DNA of 64,000 nt from JAUSFM01 sp964343705 (GCA_964343705.1 CAYFJX010000004.1:62001-126000), one strand, 5' to 3'. Numbered from the stretch's first letter, positions 25,760-34,843 are shown. Numbers and translations: made by a program. The notes: generated by a model not told the origin, from the letters alone.

Positions 25760-28066
25760 TTAACGTGCTTCAACCCAAGCTTGATATTGATCATGGCGTT
25801 CTTTTACATCAGCCATCAATGAGGCAACTGCATCTTGTTTATCACCAGGATGACCAGGAATAAAGTTTGCAGCATTGGTGTGGTTTACAACTATTAAATT
25901 ATGTTTTCCTACTGGGAGAATTAAAGAAGGTGTTTCTTGGGCACGCTTCATGATTTCATCTGACCCCACATAGGTTTTCTCATGGCTTGCTATGTTCCTA
26001 ATAGAGTACACTGCAAAGGGTCCGTCTTCACCATTTATTACAGGTGTTGTTTGTAGCCATGCCTGAAGTTCAAGAGGATTTCCAACCTGCCCAAGATCAG
26101 GTGCAGTTACATAAAATATATGTCGTTTGCGTTGATTTCCAATTGTTTGCTTATACACTTCTCCTTTCTTAAGTATGTCATCTACTCTCCCTCTTGTTAT
26201 ACCTTTTGCTTCACGGAGCTCTTTTGCTGTTACAAGCACTAATCCTTGATGATAATGTATTGCTTGAACCCTTCCAGTAGACAGTGGCTCCTCGAGAGTT
26301 GGCTCGTGTTGTATAAGAGTGCCATCTGGTTCCATCTTCTGCCTCCAGCGCTGAAATTGTTCATAGCGCTGTCCAACATCAGCTAAAAGATCCTCAACAA
26401 ATCCTCCTCTTTTTGTGTTGGTTGATACAAAGTGGCGAGCATTGTCTTTGTTAACAATGAAATATTTGCTTGCTCTTTGTTCTGAGTGTGTACCAATCAC
26501 TCTTATTAGGTCTTGTTCAAAAACTTTTTCTAATGCTTCTACAGTTTTCATTCCTGGGATAGTGCCAAGTCTCACTGTGTTATATAATGCAAAGGGTGTG
26601 TCTATACCAACAAAACGATTTGCCTTAACTTCGGAGAGAAGCTCATTATAACTTGATCCATGGCGTTCGAAAACAGCAGGAAGTATTTCAGGAGTGAGAA
26701 AGTAAACACGTATTGGTCGTTTCTCACCAAACTCTTCAGCATACAATAATCCTCCTTCAATAAGCCTTTGTAATTCCTTGCGGTTTTTGGTGTCCTTAAT
26801 TTTGTGGAATACAACGTGGGTTATAGGGAAAAATCCATCTTGGTAACATGCGTCAACCTCATTGTTAAGTGATAAGGTTATTGAGGGGTTAGTTTTAGGT
26901 GGTTCCGGTTCTGTATTTGTTTTTTCTTCAAGACTTGCTGCTTCAGTAGGGGTAGCTGGTATACGAACTGCTGACAAAGCAGATATTTCATCTACCTCTC
27001 CTGCATCATTCTGTTCTAGTTCTTCATCATGTTGCTCTTCATCAAGTCCTGCTTCATATGCTTCTAATGCTTTTAATTTTTCCCACAAGTTTTTCCTACT
27101 GATTCCAAGGAGTTTGGCAGCTTCTGCTTTTCTTCCTCCTGTGTGGGCGAGTGCAATTTTGATATAGCTAAGCTCTGCCTCACGCATAACTTCTACCAAC
27201 GGTCGAAATCCTCGACGTCTTCTGTATGTTTGTCCACCTGTTAAATCAAGAGAGTTTTGGTCAAAAATAATATGTTGCGCTCTGAGGCTTTCTCCGTCAC
27301 TCAAGAGCACTGCCCGTTCAATAATATTTTCTAACTCCCTAACATTCCCACCCCACTCATAATTTTGTAAAATCACAGCTGCGTTTCCATCAATGCTAGT
27401 GACTCTTGTGCCATATTTTTTATTATTCTTAGCAACAAGATATGCGGCAATATCCAAAAGGTCACTTCCCCTATCTCGTAAGGGAGGTACATGTAATGGG
27501 AATACATTCAGTCGGTGAAATAGGTCTTGCCGAAACGTCCCTTTTTCAATTTCCTGCACAAGATCCTTATTTGTTGCTGCAAGCACACGTACATCAATAG
27601 ATGCTGTTTGAGTTGCACCAACGGGGACTACTTCTCGTTCTTGTAACACATTAAGCAGCTTTGCTTGCATGTCAGGACTCATTTCTGAAACTTCATCAAG
27701 GAATATAGTGCCTCTATCAGCTTCTCGGAAATGTCCTTTTCTTGCTTGACTTGCACCAGTAAACGCACCTTTAACATGACCAAACAATTCTGATTCCATG
27801 ATTCCCTCAGGAATTGCAGGGCAATTTACATGGACAAACGGATTTTTCTTAGTTTGATTAGCTCCACTAGCATGTAATGCTTTAGCAATCAGTGTCTTCC
27901 CAGTTCCTGTTTCACCTGTAAGCAAAACACTAGCAGGCTTGCCTGCAAGAATGTTAAGAAATTGGTATAACTGCAGCATTGCAGGGCTTTTTCCTACAAT
28001 CTCAAGATCTCCATTAATTTTGTAGATTCCCTGCTCAGCGTCATAATTGGCAATATCTCCTGTCAT
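25760..28066 (-). CDS. Enhancer-binding-protein-like AAA+ regulator with GAFTGA loop
   Basis: A 768-aa protein. Residues about 20-255 are a complete sigma-54-activator AAA+ domain: Walker A GETGTGKT (51-58), loop-1 GAFTGA (100-105), Walker B IFLDE (121-125), sensor I ATNKD, arginine-finger region FRQDLFHRL (178-186) and sensor II GGNVRELE. Residues about 290-335 are a Fis-type HTH (GGRKAEAAKLLGISRKNLWE). There is no N-terminal receiver or GAF domain. Instead, after an acidic linker, the C-terminal half holds two related units, each with an HTH-like part, a Y-x-F/V-T-P/A hairpin, and a region ending LLADVGQRYEQFQRW or LMADVKERHDQYQAW. In bacteria GAFTGA contacts sigma-54; archaea are not known to have that factor, so the target is unknown. 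Bacterial ancestry is inferred. Confidence 0.88.
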   Translation of the reverse strand: MTGDIANYDAEQGIYKINGDLEIVGKSPAMLQLYQFLNILAGKPASVLLTGETGTGKTLIAKALHASGANQTKKNPFVHVNCPAIPEGIMESELFGHVKGAFTGASQARKGHFREADRGTIFLDEVSEMSPDMQAKLLNVLQEREVVPVGATQTASIDVRVLAATNKDLVQEIEKGTFRQDLFHRLNVFPLHVPPLRDRGSDLLDIAAYLVAKNNKKYGTRVTSIDGNAAVILQNYEWGGNVRELENIIERAVLLSDGESLRAQHIIFDQNSLDLTGGQTYRRRRGFRPLVEVMREAELSYIKIALAHTGGRKAEAAKLLGISRKNLWEKLKALEAYEAGLDEEQHDEELEQNDAGEVDEISALSAVRIPATPTEAASLEEKTNTEPEPPKTNPSITLSLNNEVDACYQDGFFPITHVVFHKIKDTKNRKELQRLIEGGLLYAEEFGEKRPIRVYFLTPEILPAVFERHGSSYNELLSEVKANRFVGIDTPFALYNTVRLGTIPGMKTVEALEKVFEQDLIRVIGTHSEQRASKYFIVNKDNARHFVSTNTKRGGFVEDLLADVGQRYEQFQRWRQKMEPDGTLIQHEPTLEEPLSTGRVQAIHYHQGLVLVTAKELREAKGITRGRVDDILKKGEVYKQTIGNQRKRHIFYVTAPDLGQVGNPLELQAWLQTTPVINGEDGPFAVYSIRNIASHEKTYVGSDEIMKRAQETPSLILPVGKHNLIVVNHTNAANFIPGHPGDKQDAVASLMADVKERHDQYQAWVEAR

Positions 28067-28087
28067 ATATGGATAAGCCTATCTTAT

Positions 28088-28816
28088 TTAAGTGTTTCTG
28101 GTCTGTCCAACCATCTCTTTATAACAGTGATCCATGATGAACTTTAAATTCTCAATATCTTCTTTGTTATACTCCACTAACAACTCTAAATACTCACGAT
28201 CGCCACTGGCATGAAATGCTTTCCATAAGTCAACTGGATTGCCTCTTAGATTTTGTGGTCGTTGCAAGCCAAGCAGTTCTTCAACAACTTTTAATCCACC
28301 TTTCAAACCAAGTTTGACACACAGTGGTTTCAAATCAATGTGTGGTCCATTAAATTGTATGTTAAATTGCTTTCTTAATTTTGGAAGATCAAACGCTCCA
28401 CCATTAAACGTCACGAGCACTTTAAACTGATCAAGTACTTTTTGCACCAGTGCAGCATCAAGATTAGCACCTGCAACAAACACCTTAGTATCATAATAAT
28501 TAGAAATGCCCACTATGGTTATCTCACCGCGTGAGTCTGTTTCAATATCAACAAAGCCAACATCATCACGAAAGTGCTCATACAAACGCCAGTGCTCTGT
28601 ACTGGGAAAACACCTAAAGAATGTTGCATCATCTGCAACAAGTGCATCCTGTGCCTCCTGGATCTTTCTGTCATAATGTGCTTTGCGTCCAGCAGAAAAC
28701 CCTTTAATCTCACCAGCACGCAAGAAATCAGCCCAGTCAGTAATACCTTGCTTCCAAAGCTGGCGCTCTTTGCCAGCTCCGATCTTATCCAGAAATACAA
28801 ACGTGTTTCGTATCAT
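28088..28816 (-). CDS. RNase H-fold exonuclease (YprB-like)
   Basis: A 242-aa protein with a helical N-terminal part (helix-hairpin-like IGAGKERQLWKQGITDWADF) and a DEDD-type RNase H-like domain: FVDIETD (first acidic pair), VTFNGGAFDLP (second Asp), and YNKEDIENL (final Asp). The family (RNase_H_2/YprB) comprises predicted 3'-5' nucleases acting on DNA or RNA. It follows the AAA+ gene's promoter region on the same strand, 21 bases upstream of that gene's start, so the two are probably co-transcribed. Confidence 0.8.
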   Translation of the reverse strand: MIRNTFVFLDKIGAGKERQLWKQGITDWADFLRAGEIKGFSAGRKAHYDRKIQEAQDALVADDATFFRCFPSTEHWRLYEHFRDDVGFVDIETDSRGEITIVGISNYYDTKVFVAGANLDAALVQKVLDQFKVLVTFNGGAFDLPKLRKQFNIQFNGPHIDLKPLCVKLGLKGGLKVVEELLGLQRPQNLRGNPVDLWKAFHASGDREYLELLVEYNKEDIENLKFIMDHCYKEMVGQTRNT

Positions 28817-28849
28817 AAAAAAAGAGAAAAAAAAGAAAGAATAAAAAAG

Positions 28850-29497
28850 TTACTTATGTAAGTTCTTGATGAACTTCTTTGCGTCCTCTTTTAGACCAAG
28901 TCCTAGGCTAATTCCTAGAGCAAGACCAATTCCAATTGCTAGCGCACCAACAATCGCAAGGATTATGTTTTCTAAGATTGATACATCAATGCCAATTTGT
29001 TTTAGAGCAATGATGCCAACTAAGATAACAATAGCAAAGTATAGTAGTTGACTTACCGCTTTAGCACCTTTGATGCGTGTACTCATAACCTTAGCTCCTG
29101 TGTAATCCGCAAGGATTAGCGCTAAGATAATTAAGATTACTGCAACAATAAGGTTTGGTAACCAACCGACCACAAGGGTCAAGAACCCAGTTAAGACACC
29201 TAGGTCAACCAATTCAACTGCTTGGCCTAGAAACAGTATAAAGATATACCATTTTACAATAATGCCTACGAAATCTGATAATTCAGCGTTTCGTATAACA
29301 TCTGTCTTACAAATTCTCTGAACTCGCTTGTCTAGCTTCAATCGGTCAAGGAATTCTGTGACAACCCAGCCAATCAAAGCTGCGATGATATATCCCAGTA
29401 TCAGAATAATTATCGCGGCAATAATGCCAGGTAGAGCTAGTAACGAGTTGTTGAGTAGGGTCTTTACAGCTGTGCCCACATTTGCAACAAACGCCAT
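28850..29497 (-). CDS. Small membrane channel-like protein with MscS-type helices
   Basis: A 215-aa protein with about five membrane helices: IIAAIIILILGYIIAALIGW, IVKWYIFILFLGQAVEL, LIVAVILIILALILADY, LLYFAIVILVGIIALK and a Gly-rich last helix ALAIGIGLALGISLGLGL. This is the plan of the short mechanosensitive-channel-related proteins (conserved TM helix family), which lack the MscS cytoplasmic cage. The likely role is in membrane tension or ion leak; no evidence fixes the substrate. Confidence 0.75.
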   Translation of the reverse strand: MAFVANVGTAVKTLLNNSLLALPGIIAAIIILILGYIIAALIGWVVTEFLDRLKLDKRVQRICKTDVIRNAELSDFVGIIVKWYIFILFLGQAVELVDLGVLTGFLTLVVGWLPNLIVAVILIILALILADYTGAKVMSTRIKGAKAVSQLLYFAIVILVGIIALKQIGIDVSILENIILAIVGALAIGIGLALGISLGLGLKEDAKKFIKNLHK

Positions 29498-29800
29498 CTA
29501 TAATCCACCTCTTTTTTCTTTTTTTTGTATTATCTTACATTATAAATAATACTACAGTCATTTTGTGAAACCTAGTATAAAAAGGTTTCTATAAAAAATG
29601 TACTTTTGTGTATACTAACTGGTTATAGTGTGTATGCACCTTGTTTGATTGTGTATTTTTAACTACATAAAAATTTAAATAAAAGATTATATCTCTTGAA
29701 TAGCAACAAAGCTTTATGAATGACCTAGCTGAGGTGATGGGAATTCAGAAAAGAGATGATTAACTAGTGATAAAAAAGGTAAAAAATGGGGGCTGTTGAA
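29498..29800 (+). promoter_or_regulatory. Long AT-rich promoter region of the lipoprotein gene
   Basis: About 300 bases without a gene. It holds the start region of the divergent channel gene and an AT-rich TATA-like AAAATTTAAATAAAAG at about 29666-29681. Downstream, an apparent leader of about 100 bases with GTGATGGG and AGATGATT precedes the lipoprotein ATG. No stem or riboswitch could be made out. Confidence 0.35.
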
Positions 29801-30643
29801 ATGAAAAAGATAGTAGCATTCTTATTGTGTGTTCTTATGCTGACTCTAGTAGCTGGTTGTTACAACGCTGGATACTATGAAGAAGACAAAGAACAACAAC
29901 CAGAAAAAGATTCTGGAGAACTAGGCGAGCAAGGCTTGCTTGAAATTCTAGAAGAAGCAGAAAAAGAAGAAGCTGCAGAAGAACCTAAAGCTGAAGAAAA
30001 AGCTGAAGAAAAAGCTGAAGAGAAAGCTGCAGAAGAACCTAAAGCCGAAGAAAAAGAAGAAATGGCTGAAGAAAAGAAAGATGATTCTGAAGAAAAACCT
30101 GAAGAAAAAGAAATGAAGAAAGCACCACTAAGACAAGACGTTACTGGTGATGTTACTGTAACAGAAGGTGACCTTGTTGAAGTAAAGCTTTCAGCATACG
30201 ATCCAGACGGTGACAAAGTTACCTACTCATATGCTCGACCACTCGAAGCAGATGGTACATGGCAAACCAAAATTGGTGACGAAGGAACATACAAAGTGGA
30301 TGTGACAGCTTCAGATGGCTCATCAAAAACAACAAAAACACTGACAATCCGTGTTCTACACAAGAACCGACCTCCAGTTATGGAGCCAATGAAAAAGATC
30401 GTTGTAAACGAAGGTGACACTATTAACCTTGCACCTCGAGTACGAGATCCAGAAGGACGAGATGTAACACTATCCTTCTCAGGCTGGATGACAGAAGCTA
30501 AGAAGAAAACAGGATTTGATGATGCAGGAAGTTACGAAGTAACCATCACAGCATCTGACGGTAAACTTAAAGACTCAATGGCAGTAAAAATTGATGTCTT
30601 GAACGTAAACCGAGCTCCTGTGTTTGAAACATCAGTCAACTAA
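29801..30643 (+). CDS. Lipoprotein with Lys/Glu repeat linker and two Ig/cadherin-like domains
   Basis: I start it at ATG 29801 (280 aa), giving a signal peptide and lipobox (KKIVAFLLCVLMLTLVAGC). A low-complexity Glu/Ala/Lys segment with repeated EEKAE units (about bases 29930-30115) forms a long charged spacer. Two beta-sandwich units follow, each with a calcium-binding-like start (DPDGDKVTYSYA and DPEGRDVTLSFSG) and a TASDG end, as in cadherin-like or PKD-like repeats. It is probably anchored by lipid outside the membrane and displays the two domains beyond the surface layer. Confidence 0.75.
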   Translation: MKKIVAFLLCVLMLTLVAGCYNAGYYEEDKEQQPEKDSGELGEQGLLEILEEAEKEEAAEEPKAEEKAEEKAEEKAAEEPKAEEKEEMAEEKKDDSEEKPEEKEMKKAPLRQDVTGDVTVTEGDLVEVKLSAYDPDGDKVTYSYARPLEADGTWQTKIGDEGTYKVDVTASDGSSKTTKTLTIRVLHKNRPPVMEPMKKIVVNEGDTINLAPRVRDPEGRDVTLSFSGWMTEAKKKTGFDDAGSYEVTITASDGKLKDSMAVKIDVLNVNRAPVFETSVN

Positions 30644-30678
30644 AGGTTTTTTTTACCTTTTTTATTTTCTATTTTTCT

Positions 30679-30903
30679 TTATGATTTCCACAACAACTCA
30701 AACTGTTTTCTAAAAGAATCAGCCATTTCATTATTTCTAATAAGAACCATCATGGGATTAACACCTGCAGTGGTTGAAATTAGAACATTCTTGCCAATAA
30801 TACAAATCTCCATTGGCACACGGAACTTCTCAGGCAGCATTTTACACTGACACCCTTTGATTTTCTCAATCTTGTCCTTTTCAGTAGATGGTTCATTAAA
30901 TAA
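30679..30903 (-). pseudogene. Remnant of a TrmB-family regulator (C-terminal part)
   Basis: About 75 residues (FNEPSTEKDKIEK to SFRKQFELLWKS) match the C-terminal effector domain of the complete regulator at 16478-17212 (compare PMMVLIRNNEMADSFRKQFE with PLMIIFIKNKQLAESYRKHF). The winged helix is absent. The open frame continues upstream to 30960 only as a shadow of the plus-strand remnant. Confidence 0.6.
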
Positions 30904-31226
30904 CATCTTTGTCTTGCCAACATTGGCATTTCCAAGTATAAGTTGTATGGCGAGCGACACCGGGTGAGCTCCCTCTTGACGCTGATATTGTTAAGTACCA
31001 TCGATCTGTTTTTGGCTACAGTCCAAATCAAATAAGTGATTTGTGTCCAGTACCCCATCCTGGGCCTACAGATTCTGTTCGAAGAATATCTACGGTGTAT
31101 CATGCAACAGAGCAAGACACTCTTGCATTTGCAGAGCAAGCTCAAAACAAATGGGGTTCTTTTCCTGGGGCTGCAAAAATAGTTTCAGAACAAATTTGTG
31201 TAGTGAGTGAACCAATAAGGACCTAG
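30900..31226 (+). pseudogene. Remnant of an unknown gene (C-terminal part)
   Basis: An open plus-strand frame from 30900 to the stop near 31226 with protein-like composition (KLYGERHPGELPLDADIV, then VPHPGPTDSVRRISTVYHA) but no credible start or promoter at its 5' end. It joins the TrmB remnant head-on at about 30900, which looks like a recombination junction. The family is not recognised. Confidence 0.45.
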
Positions 31227-31267
31227 TGCAAGCAAAGTTTATATAGTAGTTTAGCTTCTCTAGCCTT

Positions 31268-31552
31268 ATGGCAAAACAACTTGTATTAAAAGTGGCAGTA
31301 AAAGAAGAGCCAGAAGGAGGCTATTCTGTAATTTGTACTGATTTAGGCGTAGCAAGCCAGGGTGAAACAGTAGATGAAGCTCTGGAAAATATTAAAGAAG
31401 CTGTTGAATTATATTTAGAAAGTGCCAAGGAATTAGGTATTATGGACGAAGTTCTTGATAAGTTAGGCCTTACTAAAGAAGATCTTGAGAAAGGAGGTCT
31501 TTCAGTACCTAAAGTGTTTACAACAGATATTCCTGTTGAGTTGACAGCTTGA
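31268..31552 (+). CDS. hicB: HicB-family antitoxin
   Basis: A 94-aa protein with the HicB partial RNase H-fold: VAVKEEPEGGYSVICTDLGV followed by SQGETVDEALENIKEAVELY. It neutralises the HicA RNase encoded next and would repress the operon. TTTATATAGT about 30 bases upstream is the likely TATA box. Confidence 0.88.
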   Translation: MAKQLVLKVAVKEEPEGGYSVICTDLGVASQGETVDEALENIKEAVELYLESAKELGIMDEVLDKLGLTKEDLEKGGLSVPKVFTTDIPVELTA

Positions 31553-31776
31553 AACTGCCTCTTGTTTCTTCTGACAAAGTTGTGAAATGGTTAAGCAAGC
31601 GAGGATTTTCAGTTACGCGACAAAAAGGATCACATATTTCTCTTCACAAAAAAGAAGGAAATAAAACCTTATTAGTTGTTGTTCCAAGAAAAAATCCAAT
31701 CAAGAAAGGAACAATGTTAAATATTTTAAAGCAGGCGGGTATAAGTAGGAAAGAATTTATTGGGGAGATTAATTAA
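31549..31776 (+). CDS. hicA: HicA-family mRNA interferase toxin
   Basis: A 75-aa double-stranded-RNA-binding-fold toxin with the catalytic His in RQKGSHISLHK and the C-terminal LNILKQAGISRKEF. It starts with TTG overlapping the hicB stop by four bases, indicating translational coupling. The toxin-last order is the reverse of the commonest hicAB layout but is known in the family. Confidence 0.88.
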   Translation: MKLPLVSSDKVVKWLSKRGFSVTRQKGSHISLHKKEGNKTLLVVVPRKNPIKKGTMLNILKQAGISRKEFIGEIN

Positions 31777-31828
31777 TGGAGAAGTCAAAATTAGAGCAGG
31801 GTTATCTTAATATAAAAAAATACTTTTC

Positions 31829-33190
31829 TCACGCAACTCTTCGTTCAGCTTCTGAAACAGCACGTCTTAGTACTCGATGCGGTGCTGTTTCAGGGTTGGC
31901 AAATACGTGTTGGATATCTCCCCAGCGGTACACTTGTAGTATTGCTTTATACACCTTCAGTTCATCGATGGGGCTGGCATCAGGTGCTTTTTCCTTGATT
32001 AAAGTATTGATTCTGCTAGTGGATTTTGCATACATCAATGCTAGGTTTCTTTGTGTTACTGGTGTGTCTTCATTCCACAACTCAGGTGACCAGTATTCAT
32101 CTTGTTCACCATTAAAATATTTGAAAATTCTTTCTTTCATCTGAGCTGCTGAGTAATTACTTTCTACTTTTTCCTCTAACTGTGCTGTTATTGCATCAAC
32201 ATGAGGTGCAAGGTCTCCAAATTGGTATACTTCCACACCACCTACCATTGTTCGTTCTGAGGTAATACCACGAACTGCAAGCTCAGGAGCAACGTGCTTT
32301 GTCATTGGAGGATGAAACCACTCCTCAATATTGAAGTACTTCTTTGCATTCTTAAATTCGCCACTTTTCATACTTTCTTGAGCAGCGTCATATGCTTTTC
32401 TTAAAAAGCTTTGAACAGGAGAATGTCGAGGGAAAACTACAAAACTAGCAGCAAGATAGTGTGGAGCTCGCATCTCATACAATGCTACTGCTGCTTCCAT
32501 TTCTTGGGCCAGCGCCACTTCTTGCTCCGGAGTTAGGAGAGGTGCTTTTCCTGCTTCTCGCAACCATAATTTCACCAGGTCTTTAGTTACTGCAGCTCCT
32601 TCTTCATCTTGTCTTTGCCGGCTTTCCTTAAGTATCTTACTTTCCGGGATATTAGTCTCTGCAGCATACATTGATTCTGGAATTTCCCCTTCATACCCCA
32701 GTGACTTCATGACTTCTTTAAGTTCTTCTTTGCTTATATCAACAGCTTCATCTTTTTCAGCTTCGTGTTCTTCATAAAAACTTTCAAGTTCATCACGAGT
32801 AGTAAATACTTGCGAAGGAGTGAAACCTTCTGCAGTCTTTTTTTCTCGGAAGTCAACTATGCTTACTCCTTTTTTTTCATATGCAACTGTTACATGGTAG
32901 CTGTTTGGCCCTTTTTTTTTCTTGACTGGTTTTGCATTGAACATGGCTCCAGCAACAAACATACTATCACCATCTTGCATGCTGACCACAAGTGTGTCTC
33001 TAGTAAGTTGGTCAACTTGCACTTCTAAAGTGGCATACACTAAGAAATTCTTTGCATTATCAGAAGGCAGAGGTAATGTGGCCACGTATTCCTCGCCACT
33101 TTTTTGAAGGGGGATAGTGAGGTCTCCAAGAATTTTCAAATAGTCGCTTCTGCTTTGTACTGGCTCCATTATCTCAGCAGGCATTCCCAT
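31829..33190 (-). CDS. Orphan 453-aa protein with sigma-70 region 1.2-like segment
   Basis: Residues about 1-115 form a beta-rich domain (KNFLVYATLEVQVDQLTRDT). A charged linker follows. At residues 204-232 there is a segment reading LWLREAGKAPLLTPEQE then VALAQEME, which matches sigma-70 region 1.2 (family pattern DPVRxYLREIGxxxLLTxEEExxLAKxIE). After it a helical region (VALYEMRAPHYLAASFVVF) resembles the non-conserved region of primary sigma factors in place only. Regions 2, 3 and 4 are absent, so this is not a working sigma factor. Archaeal transcription uses TBP/TFB, so the role is unknown. Confidence 0.65.
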   Translation of the reverse strand: MGMPAEIMEPVQSRSDYLKILGDLTIPLQKSGEEYVATLPLPSDNAKNFLVYATLEVQVDQLTRDTLVVSMQDGDSMFVAGAMFNAKPVKKKKGPNSYHVTVAYEKKGVSIVDFREKKTAEGFTPSQVFTTRDELESFYEEHEAEKDEAVDISKEELKEVMKSLGYEGEIPESMYAAETNIPESKILKESRQRQDEEGAAVTKDLVKLWLREAGKAPLLTPEQEVALAQEMEAAVALYEMRAPHYLAASFVVFPRHSPVQSFLRKAYDAAQESMKSGEFKNAKKYFNIEEWFHPPMTKHVAPELAVRGITSERTMVGGVEVYQFGDLAPHVDAITAQLEEKVESNYSAAQMKERIFKYFNGEQDEYWSPELWNEDTPVTQRNLALMYAKSTSRINTLIKEKAPDASPIDELKVYKAILQVYRWGDIQHVFANPETAPHRVLRRAVSEAERRVA

Positions 33191-33241
33191 AATTTGGAGG
33201 TGAAGAACATTTTTTATAAATATTGTTGTGGAGCATTTCTG

Positions 33242-34843
33242 TTATCTCACTTTCTTCTTAACATTCCACACATCCTTCAATAACATATTCATGTGTTTTT
33301 TCTCTGTAAAAGGACTCATAGGATATGATTTCAAAGAAACAATTGTCCGTCCTTTTCTGGTTTTACGATACACATCAGTGTATGAAATCATACTGCTTCC
33401 TTTTTGTTCAGCTTCATGAATCATTTTTTCAGCAAGCTTGACATTAAACTTGTTCACACGTTCGGTAAACGACTGCGGCAGTTTATCATGTAGTTCAAGA
33501 TCAAACAATTCTTCTCCATTTTTACCATGCTTGGTTTTTGGATACACTCTGAAGTCTGTTACAAATGCAGGATTGTGCTTGTTCATTACTGCAATGTCTG
33601 CACTCTTTTCCATTTTGTCACGAAGATAATCAGCACAGCCAAGAAGGTGTACTAACAATGTTTCATACCCTTCCTTACCAAATGCCATCATATTAACCAG
33701 GGCTTTCTGCGCATAGTTTGGCCTGCTGGATTCAAGAGTAAAACATCCGGGCTGGTATCCTGCACCGTGGTACAAGTAGGGCATGTCTTTTTTTCCTTTT
33801 GTTAGTAATAAGAAATCTTTTTGATTTTTTACAACAATAGCACTGCACAAGTACGGACTCCACCCTGTTTTGTGAAAGTCAATACCTACACTGTCAGCGT
33901 ATTGTACACCCGTTATGTTTTTACATATGCTTTGTACTTCACTACGTAATCGTTTACTAAAACCGCGCAACAAGTGTGATCGTTTAAATGTCAAGTAGGG
34001 CCAGCCAATCACTGCGTCAGCATGTACGTGAATCTTGTACCTCAGCTTTTGTTGGATTCTGTTCCGTATCTTGACAATTTCCTTGACAGGATCAAGACCA
34101 AAAGCATCTGTTGTTCCCATTGTTGCGTACACTGTTCCAATTCTGCATCCTTGCTTGATTGCTTTTTTCATTTCACGCTCGAGAACATCAACTCTCATAA
34201 CATTGTTGTCGTCAGTTGGAATTTTTACCACGTTTCGTCCACCAAGTCCTGTCCAGATAGCAGCAGACAAAATACTATAATGGCTAATGTCACTGCAAAA
34301 CATCTTAATGCGATCGCGTATCCCTGTTACTTTTGCATTAGGGTCGGCTTTTTCAATACCTACACGAGCAGCGTACAAGTTACAACCTGTTCCACCAAAC
34401 GTGAAAATACCTCCAGCACGCTTTTTGTCATACCCAATGATGTCAGCAAGCATTGCAATACTCATAACCTCGCTTTGTGCAGCACTCACACCATAATGAT
34501 CCCAAATACTATTCTCGTTATATCTCGCAGCAAGTGTTGCAGCTGCAATAGAAACATTAGTGGGTGGTGGAACTACATTTACTTGGGTGCGAGGATCTGC
34601 CCACACACCAACACCCTGATAGATTTTCTTGAGCATGGCAAGTATTTGCTGCTCTGACTGCATCCTCTTTGGAAATCGCGTGGTGCGCATGATCTTTTTG
34701 TAGTTAATCTGCTTTTTCTTTCCAACAACAGTGCCATTCTTGTCACGGTCAATTGAGAAAAGTTGCTTAGAAATAGTTTTGAGCAGTTTGTGCTCATCAC
34801 CTTTTGCTTTAGAAAACAGTTTACGTACTTTACTTATACCCAT
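33242..34843 (-). CDS. PLP-dependent decarboxylase, group II family
   Basis: A 533-aa fold-type I PLP enzyme. The N-terminal half has NENSIWDHYGVSAAQSEVMS, FTFGGTGCNLYAARVG and the Asp of HVHADAVIGW. The PLP Lys is in SVGIDFHKTGWSPY (DxHK motif). Family members decarboxylate glutamate, aspartate, tyrosine or related amino acids; archaeal MfnA is a relative. The substrate is not readable. A gene-poor, single-gene context gives no pathway clue. Confidence 0.82.
   Translation of the reverse strand: MGISKVRKLFSKAKGDEHKLLKTISKQLFSIDRDKNGTVVGKKKQINYKKIMRTTRFPKRMQSEQQILAMLKKIYQGVGVWADPRTQVNVVPPPTNVSIAAATLAARYNENSIWDHYGVSAAQSEVMSIAMLADIIGYDKKRAGGIFTFGGTGCNLYAARVGIEKADPNAKVTGIRDRIKMFCSDISHYSILSAAIWTGLGGRNVVKIPTDDNNVMRVDVLEREMKKAIKQGCRIGTVYATMGTTDAFGLDPVKEIVKIRNRIQQKLRYKIHVHADAVIGWPYLTFKRSHLLRGFSKRLRSEVQSICKNITGVQYADSVGIDFHKTGWSPYLCSAIVVKNQKDFLLLTKGKKDMPYLYHGAGYQPGCFTLESSRPNYAQKALVNMMAFGKEGYETLLVHLLGCADYLRDKMEKSADIAVMNKHNPAFVTDFRVYPKTKHGKNGEELFDLELHDKLPQSFTERVNKFNVKLAEKMIHEAEQKGSSMISYTDVYRKTRKGRTIVSLKSYPMSPFTEKKHMNMLLKDVWNVKKKVR

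Noticed and set aside
29720..29770. Possible C/D box RNA in the lipoprotein leader (TGATG-like and CTGA-like boxes)
   Set aside because: Box order and spacing are not right, and no terminal stem is seen.
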